6,023 bases of DNA from Oscillospiraceae bacterium (GCA_902783825.1 CACZSJ010000220.1:1-6023); one strand, 5' to 3'; shown: positions 1 through 6,021, counted from the first letter of the stretch. Program-made: numbers and translations. The notes: generated from the sequence alone by a model not told the origin.

Positions 1-692
1 TCGACCCAGACGTAGACGACGTGGCCCGGGTCAAAGTCCACCGGGATGCCCCATTTGAAGCTGGTGCGGGAGACGCACAGATCCTCCAGGCCGGGCTTGA
101 TGAAGTTGTTGATCATCTCATTGACCCGGGAAGCCGGCTGCAGAAATTCGCCGCTTTCCAGCAGTTCCTGCACAGGCTTGGCGTACTTGGACAGGCGGAA
201 GAAATAAGCTTCCTCCTCCGCGTACTTCACAGGGCGGCCGCAGTCCGGGCAGTTGCCGTCCACCAGCTGGCTGTCGGTCCAAAAGCTCTCACAAGGGGTG
301 CAGTACATGCCCTTGTAGGCGCTCTTGTAGATATCGCCCTTGTCGTACATCTTCCTGAAGATGCGCTGGATGGACTGCACATGATAATCGTCGGTGGTGC
401 GGATGAAACGGTCGTTGGAAATGTTCATCAGCTTCCACAGATCCAGGATGCCGCCCTCGCCGGTGACGATCCGGTCCACAAAGGCCTGGGGCGTTACGCC
501 CGCCTCTTTGGCCTTCTCTTCGATCTTCTGGCCGTGCTCGTCCGTACCGGTGAGGAACATCACGTCATAGCCGCACAGCCGCTTGTAGCGGGCGATGGCG
601 TCGGTGGCCACGGTGCAATAGGTGTGTCCGATGTGCAGTTTGTCCGAGGGATAATAAATCGGGGTAGTAATATAAAATCGTTTCTCTTCCAT
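1..692 (-). CDS. metG: Methionyl-tRNA synthetase, N-terminal 230 codons (runs off window)
   Basis: Class I aminoacyl-tRNA synthetase that charges initiator and elongator tRNA-Met with methionine in the cytoplasm, using ATP. The protein opens MEEKRFYITTPIYYPSDKLH and carries the class I signature HIGH at residues 20-23, followed by LTGTDEHGQKIE at 47-58, both typical of MetRS. A four-cysteine zinc knuckle (CTPC at 131-134, CPDC at 148-151) sits in the connective-peptide region, and the last visible residues, VYVWVD, match the conserved catalytic-domain segment of the family. The KMSKS loop, anticodon-binding domain and any C-terminal tRNA-binding domain would lie beyond the window. The ATG at 692 is chosen because GGAGGA lies 8 nt upstream. 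The gene starts 31 bp after the vanW-like stop with no terminator between, so it is probably the fourth gene of the htpG transcript; I saw no convincing separate promoter in the end of the vanW-like gene. Identity is very secure; only the 3' part is missing. Confidence 0.97.
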   Translation of the reverse strand, partial: MEEKRFYITTPIYYPSDKLHIGHTYCTVATDAIARYKRLCGYDVMFLTGTDEHGQKIEEKAKEAGVTPQAFVDRIVTGEGGILDLWKLMNISNDRFIRTTDDYHVQSIQRIFRKMYDKGDIYKSAYKGMYCTPCESFWTDSQLVDGNCPDCGRPVKYAEEEAYFFRLSKYAKPVQELLESGEFLQPASRVNEMINNFIKPGLEDLCVSRTSFKWGIPVDFDPGHVVYVWV

Positions 693-700
693 TCGCTCTT

Positions 701-706
701 TCCTCC
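701..706 (-). promoter_or_regulatory. Shine-Dalgarno of metG
   Basis: GGAGGA on the minus strand, 8 nt before the metG ATG. It fixes the start at 692 and allows translation independent of the upstream gene. Confidence 0.85.
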
Positions 707-723
707 AGCTCCGTCTGATAATC

Positions 724-2478
724 TTAATGGCCAATCTCTTCCGCATGCTTGTGATACGTGCTGTCCGACTCTTCCAAAGTCTCGATCAGATTGCCTTCCT
801 TGTCATAGATGTTGCGATATCCATACACATGCCAGCCCACGATAATCTCGCTGTCCGGCTCGGTAAAGTAGTAGCGGTCATAGGTCAGCTCCACATAGCT
901 GCCGTCCACATCGGTTCCCCAAATTTCCATGGTCAGGGTCAACTCTTCCGGATCGGCGCTGGCCACAATCTTCACCGGATACTCCCGGTTGTTGCGGAAC
1001 TTGAAATCCGGTTTGGGCCAGCTCACCGTTGCGTCGTGCGCCCAAGGCAAATAGTTGACCATAAAGTAGTGGGCTTCCCGCTCCACCGTCTCCAGGTTGG
1101 CAAACACCGCGGCGCAGTAGAGCGTGGAGGACACCTGGCAGACGCCGCCGCCGATCTCCTGAACCACTTCGCCGTCCTGATAGGCAGCCGCATATTTAAA
1201 GCCGGCTTCCCGGGTCCGCTCTCCTACCGTCTCGTTATAGGAGAAGGTCTCCCCCGGCATCAGAACCGTCCCGTTGATGCGGGACACCGCCAGTTGAATG
1301 TTGTTGACACGCTCCGGGGTGCTGCCGCCAAAGAGCGTGGTCTGTTCGCCCAGCTTATCCCGATAGAGCATGCCCCGCAGGGTCTCTCCCGTAATCTCCG
1401 GATAGCTGATGTCCAGCGGAATCTCCACCATCTGGGCCGGCTCTGCCGCTTCCCAAAGAGCCAGGGCCTGCGCCGTGTCAAAGGAGCAGCCTACCACCTC
1501 GTCCACTACTTCAAAGCCGCCCTCCACAAAATAGGCGTCAACGGGCTTGATATGCAGCTGCTGATAGATGGCCTCAAAGTCCGGCGGGCTGAGCTGGTTG
1601 TCAATGTGCTGATGATCCACTTCCTTGCGATTGTTCACCAGCGCGGAGCGAATCTCCTCCAGGAGCTGATCCTGGTCGATCTCCATTTGCCCGGCGCCCT
1701 TGAGCAGGCGCAGCATCTTTTCTTCCTTGTCCACCGAATAGCTGTCATCCGCCGTCTTTTCCTGAAATTCCGCCACTGCCTTTTCCATGGCGCTGCGGAT
1801 ATAATTCTCATCCAGGGCGGTGAACTTCTGGCTCACGTCCGTGGGGATCGCCAGCCCCTTCAGATACTGCAGCAGATTCATGTACCAGTTCTCTCCGTGG
1901 CCGTAGCGATAAGCGGCCTCGGCTGCCACTTCCCGGGGCATCACGGCACCGGATTCCAGCATATCCAGCTCAAAGCTCACCTCTGCGGGCAGCTTCACCG
2001 CCAGAGGAATGTCGGCGTTTTCGTCCCAGCCTGAGGCACCCAAACGGTCCATGGTCTCGGCCCGGGTCAGACCGCTGACGTCTACCCCGTCCAGAAAGAC
2101 CTTGGGCAGGTTTTTCTCGCTCTTGGTCACAAAATAGCCGCCGGCCGTAGCGCCGCCCCCTATGAGCACCGCCAGAATCACCAACACCAAAAGGAACACC
2201 TTCAGCCCATGCAGGAACCTCTTCCATTTCTCCCGGCGTCGCTGGGCGCGGAGCTGACGCTCCTCTTCCCGGCGCGCCTTTTCCGCCGCCTTGGCAGCCG
2301 CCGCTTCCCGGCGTGCCTGTTCCGCCCGCTGCTTTTCTGCGGCTCGGGCGGCCTCTTTTTCCTGGCGGGCCCGGCTGCGTTCCTCCCGCTCCCGGCGCTC
2401 CTCGGCCTCCCGGCGTTCCCGCCGACTCATCTCCCGTCCCCCGTGGGACCCTTCTGTTCTCTTGTTGTTTTCTGCCAC
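724..2478 (-). CDS. VanW-domain (YoaR-like) membrane-anchored envelope protein, GTG start
   Basis: Predicted 584-residue protein of unknown biochemical function, probably anchored in the membrane with its bulk outside the cell. Residues about 17-88 are an extremely charged Arg/Glu/Ala helix, likely cytoplasmic and possibly coiled-coil. A single hydrophobic segment follows at about 92-117. The outside part starts with GVDVSGLT (131-138), a motif common at the head of YoaR-like proteins, then two stretches resembling putative peptidoglycan-binding repeats (PG_binding_4; about 215-285 and 297-365), then the VanW domain (about 383-505) with FSYNETVG and the hallmark IGGGVCQVSSTLY (442-454, Cys447). 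A tail of about 80 residues follows, with no recognisable G5 domain. GTG at 2478 is preferred because GAGG lies 8 nt upstream; the ATG at 2538 would overlap hemW by 50 bp, and the ATG at 2430 is a weaker alternative. The gene begins 10 bp after hemW stops, so co-translation is likely. VanW occurs as an accessory gene in some vancomycin-resistance clusters, but this architecture is the widespread housekeeping-type paralogue. The family call is secure; the role is unknown. Confidence 0.9.
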   Translation of the reverse strand: MAENNKRTEGSHGGREMSRRERREAEERREREERSRARQEKEAARAAEKQRAEQARREAAAAKAAEKARREEERQLRAQRRREKWKRFLHGLKVFLLVLVILAVLIGGGATAGGYFVTKSEKNLPKVFLDGVDVSGLTRAETMDRLGASGWDENADIPLAVKLPAEVSFELDMLESGAVMPREVAAEAAYRYGHGENWYMNLLQYLKGLAIPTDVSQKFTALDENYIRSAMEKAVAEFQEKTADDSYSVDKEEKMLRLLKGAGQMEIDQDQLLEEIRSALVNNRKEVDHQHIDNQLSPPDFEAIYQQLHIKPVDAYFVEGGFEVVDEVVGCSFDTAQALALWEAAEPAQMVEIPLDISYPEITGETLRGMLYRDKLGEQTTLFGGSTPERVNNIQLAVSRINGTVLMPGETFSYNETVGERTREAGFKYAAAYQDGEVVQEIGGGVCQVSSTLYCAAVFANLETVEREAHYFMVNYLPWAHDATVSWPKPDFKFRNNREYPVKIVASADPEELTLTMEIWGTDVDGSYVELTYDRYYFTEPDSEIIVGWHVYGYRNIYDKEGNLIETLEESDSTYHKHAEEIGH

Positions 2479-2486
2479 GTTGTCTT

Positions 2487-2490
2487 CCTC
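2487..2490 (-). promoter_or_regulatory. Shine-Dalgarno deciding the GTG start of the vanW-like gene
   Basis: GAGG on the minus strand overlaps the hemW TGA stop (2491-2489) and sits 8 nt before GTG at 2478-2476. This spacing supports the GTG over the upstream ATG at 2538 and suggests that ribosomes ending hemW can reinitiate. Confidence 0.7.
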
Positions 2491-3751
2491 AATTTCCGGT
2501 TTTTTCTTCGTATAACTCTGTAAACAGCTCGTCCTCACCCTTGGGCAGCTTCAGTTTTTCACGGTCGCGCTCCGGCCGATCCATCCAGGGCGAGCTCTCC
2601 GCCAGGCCGTCCGCCTGGGCTTTCAGCAAAATCCCGATCAGTGTATTGGAGATCAGGAATCCCGGCACGGTAAAATGCCAGCGCCCTTCCGTCTGCTCCG
2701 CCCAGCCTTTTTCCGCAAAAGCCCGCAGGACCCGGCTGATGGGTCGCCAGTCACACTGGCAGCGCACCCGGTAATCCTCCTCGGAAATGCCCCGGGCCGT
2801 GCGCATGCCCAGCATCAGGTATTCCACCGCCCGCTCCAGCGGATCCACCCGCTGGTATTCGTCCACAATGCTGATCTTCCGGTTGACTGCGAAGATATAC
2901 TTTTTCAGATCCTTGACGAAGCTGTACCGCAGGTTTCCCACACAGGAAGCCGCTCCCGGGCCAAAGCCCATATAGTCGTCCAGATTCCAATACTTCAGGT
3001 TGTGCCGGGATTCGAAGCCCGGTGCGCAGAAGTTGGAGATTTCGTATTGCCGATAGCCATAACGCTCCAGCATCTCCGCGCAGTAGGAATACATATCCGC
3101 CTGCTCGTCCTCATCCGGCAGGATGGGCGAGCCCTGGTAGTCTTCGTACATTTTCGTGCCCGGCTCCAGCTTCAACCCGTAGCAGGACAGATGCTCGGGA
3201 TGTAATTCAATGGTGCGGGCCAGGGTGTCTGCCCAGTCGCTCCGCGTCTGGCTGGGCAGTCCGTAAATCAGATCCAGACTCAGATTGTCAAAGCCGGCCC
3301 GCCTGGCATCCTCCACCGCGCTGACCGCCTGCTGAAAATTATGCCGCCGGCCGATCAGCTTGAGCAGATCGTTGTCCGTCGTCTGCAGTCCCAGAGAAAT
3401 CCGGTTGACGCCCTCCTGCCGCAGCAGCTTCAGATCCGCCAGGGTCACGCTGTCGGGGTTGCATTCCACGGTGACCTCCGCGTCCAGGCGCACGTTGCCG
3501 TTGGCCTTGAGCACGTCGAAAATCTCGATGAGATTTTCGGCCCCGTAGTAGCTGGGGGTGCCGCCGCCAAAGTACACCGTGTCCACCTCGTAGTTTTTAA
3601 TCCCCGATGCGGATTCCTCCAGGTGTGCGATCAATGCCTTGTGATAGTCCGGCATCAGGTTCTCGCAGCCCGCCAGAGAATAAAAGTCACAGTAGCTGCA
3701 CTTGCTGGCGCAAAACGGTATGTGGATATATATCCCAAGCCGTGGTTTCAT
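2489..3751 (-). CDS. hemW: Radical SAM heme chaperone HemW
   Basis: Radical SAM protein of the HemN/HemW family, 420 residues, cytoplasmic or loosely membrane-associated. The [4Fe-4S]/SAM site is C14-ASK-C18-SY-C21, followed by D22-F23. The oxygen-independent coproporphyrinogen oxidase HemN has a fourth cysteine at the position of F23, so its absence argues for HemW. GGGTPS (62-67) is the SAM-binding glycine motif, and HNLKYW (250-255) fits the HNxxYW motif linked to heme binding in HemW. Family knowledge: HemW binds heme and is thought to insert it into hemoproteins such as respiratory enzymes; it is often misannotated as HemN. The last 40 or so residues form a charged tail, making the protein slightly longer than many relatives. 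ATG at 3751 is supported by AAGGAG 10 nt upstream. It starts 30 bp after htpG and ends 10 bp before the vanW-like gene. In many Firmicutes hemW sits near lepA and hrcA-grpE-dnaK; here it follows another chaperone gene. Confidence 0.95.
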   Translation of the reverse strand: MKPRLGIYIHIPFCASKCSYCDFYSLAGCENLMPDYHKALIAHLEESASGIKNYEVDTVYFGGGTPSYYGAENLIEIFDVLKANGNVRLDAEVTVECNPDSVTLADLKLLRQEGVNRISLGLQTTDNDLLKLIGRRHNFQQAVSAVEDARRAGFDNLSLDLIYGLPSQTRSDWADTLARTIELHPEHLSCYGLKLEPGTKMYEDYQGSPILPDEDEQADMYSYCAEMLERYGYRQYEISNFCAPGFESRHNLKYWNLDDYMGFGPGAASCVGNLRYSFVKDLKKYIFAVNRKISIVDEYQRVDPLERAVEYLMLGMRTARGISEEDYRVRCQCDWRPISRVLRAFAEKGWAEQTEGRWHFTVPGFLISNTLIGILLKAQADGLAESSPWMDRPERDREKLKLPKGEDELFTELYEEKTGN

Positions 3752-3761
3752 TCAAGCCCGT

Positions 3762-3767
3762 CTCCTT
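3762..3767 (-). promoter_or_regulatory. Shine-Dalgarno of hemW
   Basis: AAGGAG on the minus strand, 10 nt before the hemW ATG, within the 30-bp htpG-hemW gap. The gap also holds two copies of AAGGCAA, the first overlapping the htpG TAA stop. There is no hairpin with a T-run, so read-through from htpG is expected. Confidence 0.8.
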
Positions 3768-3781
3768 GCCTTGTCTTTGCC

Positions 3782-5698
3782 TTAAAACAGCTCCGCCACC
3801 AGCGCGGCAAAGCCCGCCGGGTCTTCTACGTCCGTGCCCGCCGTCATTTCCGCCAGCACGCCCAGGATGCGGGAGAGCTTCGCCGCCCGCTCCCGATCGT
3901 GTTCATAGGCATCCTTCAGCGCGGTAAAAGCGGGATGCTCGCCGTTGAGCTCCAGAACGCGGGTAGCGCGCAGCTTGCGGGCCTCCTCGCTGGGGCCGCG
4001 GCGGAAATACCGCTCCATCTCCAGGGTGATGCCGCCCTCGGTAGTCAGACAGCAAGGCTGACTGTTGAGCTTCCGGGACAGGCGCACCTTGGCCACCCCG
4101 TCTCCGATGGACTCCTTGACGAAATCCAGCAGCTCCTTGTTTTCGATGTCCCGCTCCTGCGCGGCCTGCTTCTCTTCCTCGGTCTCAAAGCCCAGATCGT
4201 CTGTGACCACGTTGCAAAAACGCTTGCCGTCCTGCTCCCGGAGGGCTTCCAGCACCATCTCGTCCAGGGGGCCGGTCAGGTAGATCAGCTCGTAGCCCCG
4301 CTTGCGAACCTCCTCGCACTGGGGCAGGCTCATGGCCTGCTTGACCGAGGCGGCCGTGGCATAGTAGATGGCCTTCTGGCTTTCCGGCATGGCCTCGGCG
4401 TATTCCTTCAGGGTAATCTGCCGGTCCTCCGAGGTATAAAAGATCAGCAAATCCCGGAGGAAGTCTTTGTAGCGCCCGTACTCATCGCAGACGCCCACCT
4501 TTAGATCTGTTCCGAAGTTGGCAAACACCCGCTCATACTTGGGGCGATCCTCCCGCAGGAGCTTCTCCAGCTCGCCTTTGATGCGCTTCTCCAGGTTCTG
4601 GCCGATGATACGCAGCTGCCGATCGTGCTGCAGCAGCTCCCGGGAAATGTTCAGGCTCAGATCGGGAGAGTCCACCACGCCCTTGACAAAGTCAAAATAG
4701 TCGTGAACCAGCTTGTCGCACTTCTCCATGATCATCACGCCGTTGGCGTAGAGGGTGATGCCGCCCTTGTTGTCTCCGGCGAAGGCGTTTTCATTCTCGT
4801 CCCCCGGGATAAACAGCATCGCCTTGTAGCTGACCGCACCCTCGGCGCTGATGCGCACCAGGGCCGCCGGATCCTTCCGTCCGTGATTCTTTTCTCTGTA
4901 GAACTGGATGCAGTCGTCGTCCGTGACCTCGCTCTTGCTGCGCTGCCAGATGGGAACCATGCTGTTGATGGTCTCATTTTCCGTGACCATGCGGTATTCG
5001 TACTTGGGCTGTCCCTGATCGTCCTGCTCTCCCGTCTCATAGCGCTCCTGATGGGTCACGTCCATGCAAATGGGCCAGCGTACATAGTCCGAGTATTTCT
5101 TCACCAGGGCCTTGATCTTCCAAACCTCCAGATAGGAGCCGTAAATCTCCTCCTCCGTGTCCGGCTTGATGTGCATGATCACGTCAGTGCCGACGCTCTC
5201 CTTCTCCGCCGGGATAACCGTATAGCCGTCGGCGCCTTTGCTCTCCCACTTCACGCCCTGCTCTTCCCCGTATTTCCGGGTCAGCACCGTGACCTGATCG
5301 GACACCATGAACGCGGAGTAAAAGCCCACGCCGAATTGGCCGATGATGCTCAGATCCTCGCCCTCGGCGGTCTCGGCGTCCATCTGACCCTTAAAGGAAT
5401 AGGAGCCGCTTTTGGCAATCACGCCCAGATTATTCTCCGCCTCTTGCTGGCTCATGCCGATGCCGTTATCGCGCACCGTGATGGTCCGCGCCTCTTTGTC
5501 CAGCAAAATATCGATCCGATAATCTCCCCGGCTCAAGCCCACGCCCTCGTCCGTCAGGGACAAATAGCACAGCTTGTCTATGGCGTCCGATGCGTTGGAA
5601 ATGATTTCCCGCAGGAAAATCTCCTTGTTGGTATATATGGAATTGATCATCAGATCCAAAAGCCGTTTGGATTCCGCTTTGAACTGTTTCTTTGCCAT
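3782..5698 (-). CDS. htpG: Molecular chaperone HtpG (bacterial Hsp90)
   Basis: ATP-dependent homodimeric chaperone of the cytoplasm that remodels client proteins, usually together with the DnaK system. The 638 residues match the normal family length. The N-terminal GHKL ATPase domain (about 1-215) shows REIISNASDAIDKL (30-43) with catalytic Glu31 and Mg-binding Asn35, DNGIGM (77-82) binding adenine, the glycine-rich lid GQFGVGFYS (120-128), and Thr171. The middle domain (about 235-500) carries SRELLQ (352-357), whose Arg353 and Gln357 correspond to the ATP-contacting residues of the middle domain. The remainder is the C-terminal dimerisation domain; there is no MEEVD tail, as expected for bacteria. 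I chose ATG 5698 (MAKKQFKAE), the usual family N-terminus, with GGAGGT 11 nt upstream; an in-frame ATG at 5767 lies upstream of the predicted -10 box and would not be transcribed. First gene of the minus-strand operon. No CIRCE element or tandem CtsR site is visible upstream. Confidence 0.98.
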   Translation of the reverse strand: MAKKQFKAESKRLLDLMINSIYTNKEIFLREIISNASDAIDKLCYLSLTDEGVGLSRGDYRIDILLDKEARTITVRDNGIGMSQQEAENNLGVIAKSGSYSFKGQMDAETAEGEDLSIIGQFGVGFYSAFMVSDQVTVLTRKYGEEQGVKWESKGADGYTVIPAEKESVGTDVIMHIKPDTEEEIYGSYLEVWKIKALVKKYSDYVRWPICMDVTHQERYETGEQDDQGQPKYEYRMVTENETINSMVPIWQRSKSEVTDDDCIQFYREKNHGRKDPAALVRISAEGAVSYKAMLFIPGDENENAFAGDNKGGITLYANGVMIMEKCDKLVHDYFDFVKGVVDSPDLSLNISRELLQHDRQLRIIGQNLEKRIKGELEKLLREDRPKYERVFANFGTDLKVGVCDEYGRYKDFLRDLLIFYTSEDRQITLKEYAEAMPESQKAIYYATAASVKQAMSLPQCEEVRKRGYELIYLTGPLDEMVLEALREQDGKRFCNVVTDDLGFETEEEKQAAQERDIENKELLDFVKESIGDGVAKVRLSRKLNSQPCCLTTEGGITLEMERYFRRGPSEEARKLRATRVLELNGEHPAFTALKDAYEHDRERAAKLSRILGVLAEMTAGTDVEDPAGFAALVAELF

Positions 5699-5709
5699 TT
5701 TTCCTGTTG

Positions 5710-5715
5710 ACCTCC
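5710..5715 (-). promoter_or_regulatory. Shine-Dalgarno of htpG
   Basis: GGAGGT on the minus strand, 11 nt before the htpG ATG, a somewhat long spacing. A weaker AGGA lies only 3 nt before the ATG. The strong core supports the start at 5698. Confidence 0.75.
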
Positions 5716-5720
5716 GTGTT

Positions 5721-5739
5721 TGGGAGCCGCACGCTCCCA
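5721..5739 (-). promoter_or_regulatory. Hairpin in the htpG 5' leader
   Basis: TGGGAGC, a 5-nt loop, then GCTCCCA: a perfect 7-bp GC-rich stem. It would begin about 10 nt into the predicted htpG mRNA and end 5 nt before the Shine-Dalgarno. It has no T-run, so it is not a terminator. It does not include the ribosome binding site, so it is not a standard RNA thermometer. It could stabilise the 5' end or act as a DNA operator. The CTCC of its 3' arm could alternatively pair with GGAG of the Shine-Dalgarno (4 bp only). Confidence 0.55.
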
Positions 5740-5755
5740 TGTATTGCAAAGATAA

Positions 5756-5783
5756 ATTATACCACATTTCTCCGCAATTTCAA
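5756..5783 (-). promoter_or_regulatory. Sigma-A-type promoter of the htpG operon
   Basis: On the minus strand: -35 TTGAAA (5783-5778), 16-bp spacer, -10 TATAAT (5761-5756) preceded by TGG, an extended -10. Transcription should start near 5747-5750, leaving a leader of about 50 nt before htpG. The near-consensus elements suggest vegetative sigma-factor expression rather than a dedicated heat-shock sigma factor. The spacer contains GAGAAATGT (5772-5764), a motif repeated farther upstream, so a regulator binding it would occlude the promoter. Confidence 0.85.
5764..5772 (-). repeat. Copy of GAGAAATGT inside the htpG promoter spacer
   Basis: GAGAAATGT on the minus strand, identical to the plus-strand sequence at 5812-5820, which overlaps the left arm of the intergenic palindrome. 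It lies between the -35 and -10 boxes of the htpG promoter. It may be a regulator half-site; this is inference from repetition and position only. Confidence 0.45.
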
Positions 5784-5809
5784 CAGAAGCTTCCCCATAT
5801 TTTTCCCTG

Positions 5810-5835
5810 GAGAGAAATGTTTGCTGATTTCTCTC
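5810..5835. repeat. Perfect 9-bp inverted repeat between divergent promoters (candidate operator)
   Basis: GAGAGAAAT (5810-5818), 8-bp spacer, ATTTCTCTC (5827-5835). It lies 6 bp upstream of the tRNA-Leu -35 box and 26 bp upstream of the htpG -35 box. Neither flank has a T-run in either direction, so it is not an obvious intrinsic terminator. The symmetric arms one and a half helical turns apart, together with the related copy at 5764-5772, fit a binding site for a dimeric regulator, but no regulator is identified. Confidence 0.5.
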
Positions 5836-5841
5836 TGCCTC

Positions 5842-5870
5842 TTGACACAGCTTTCTCGGGATGGTACATT
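5842..5870 (+). promoter_or_regulatory. Promoter of tRNA-Leu
   Basis: Consensus -35 TTGACA (5842-5847), 17-bp spacer, -10 TACATT (5865-5870; four of six consensus bases) with an upstream TGG giving an extended -10. Transcription would begin near 5877, only a few nucleotides before the mature tRNA 5' end at 5882, as expected for a stand-alone tRNA promoter. Confidence 0.85.
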
Positions 5871-5881
5871 GAGAACCAGTC

Positions 5882-5967
5882 GCCGGTGTGGTGGAATGGT
5901 AGACACCAGGGACTTAAAATCCCTTGGGAGCAATCCCGTACCGGTTCGAGTCCGGTCACCGGCACCA
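5882..5967 (+). tRNA. tRNA-Leu (anticodon UAA), complete with encoded CCA
   Basis: Decodes UUA (and UUG by wobble) during translation. The acceptor stem GCCGGTG (5882-5888) pairs perfectly with CACCGGC (5957-5963), followed by discriminator A and genomically encoded CCA (5965-5967). The D arm is GTGG...CAC. The anticodon stem AGGGA/TCCCT closes the 7-nt loop CTTAAAA (5913-5919), with anticodon TAA at 5915-5917. The long variable arm GGGA-GCAA-TCCC (5926-5937) marks it as a class II tRNA, agreeing with leucine identity. The T arm is ACCGG-TTCGAGT-CCGGT. It has its own promoter directly upstream and diverges from htpG. All arms fold, so it should be functional. Confidence 0.98.
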
Positions 5968-5986
5968 CGTCAAAACAAGGCCATGA

Positions 5987-6021
5987 GGTCATGTGGCGGC
6001 ACAAGCACCGCCACATCGACC
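5987..6021. other. Strong inverted repeat downstream of tRNA-Leu (possible terminator, cut by window end)
   Basis: ATGTGGCGG (5991-5999) pairs perfectly with CCGCCACAT (6008-6016) across an 8-nt loop. The stem extends by GGTC/GACC (5987-5990 with 6018-6021) if C6017 bulges out, giving 13 bp in total. It begins 19 bp after the tRNA CCA, a fitting place for a tRNA terminator, but no T-run is visible before the window ends, so the call stays open. It could also be part of a following gene or element. Confidence 0.5.

Noticed and set aside
21..845. Plus-strand open frame of 274 residues opposite metG
   Set aside because: It is antisense to unmistakable MetRS coding sequence, which was easy to miss because that gene runs off the window.
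727..2034. Plus-strand open frame of 435 residues opposite the vanW-like gene
   Set aside because: It is a shadow of the coding frame on the other strand in GC-rich DNA. The product has no recognisable domain, and the opposite strand encodes a clear VanW protein.
724..2478. Vancomycin-resistance gene vanW
   Set aside because: There are no vanR, vanS, vanH, ligase or dipeptidase genes nearby, and the YoaR-like architecture is a common housekeeping-type paralogue.
3752..3781. Terminator between htpG and hemW
   Set aside because: The gap contains only a purine-rich stretch with two AAGGCAA copies and a Shine-Dalgarno; there is no stem followed by T residues.
3341..5710. Plus-strand open frames of 387 and 361 residues opposite hemW and htpG
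   Set aside because: These are antisense shadows rich in His, Val, Leu and Ala with no motif; the minus strand carries highly conserved HemW and HtpG.
5699..5760. RNA thermometer (ROSE or fourU) in the htpG leader
   Set aside because: The Shine-Dalgarno GGAGGT lies outside the stable hairpin and faces no run of four U residues; the alternative pairing with it is only 4 bp.
5699..5767. Extended htpG start giving 23 extra N-terminal residues
   Set aside because: The ATG at 5767 lies upstream of the predicted -10 box, and the family N-terminus is the MAKKQF start at 5698.
5780..6016. Minus-strand 78-residue open frame containing PVTGLEPVR
   Set aside because: It is the antisense of tRNA-Leu; the VTGLEPV peptide is a well-known artefact of translating tRNA genes backwards. 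It also spans the tRNA promoter and the palindrome.
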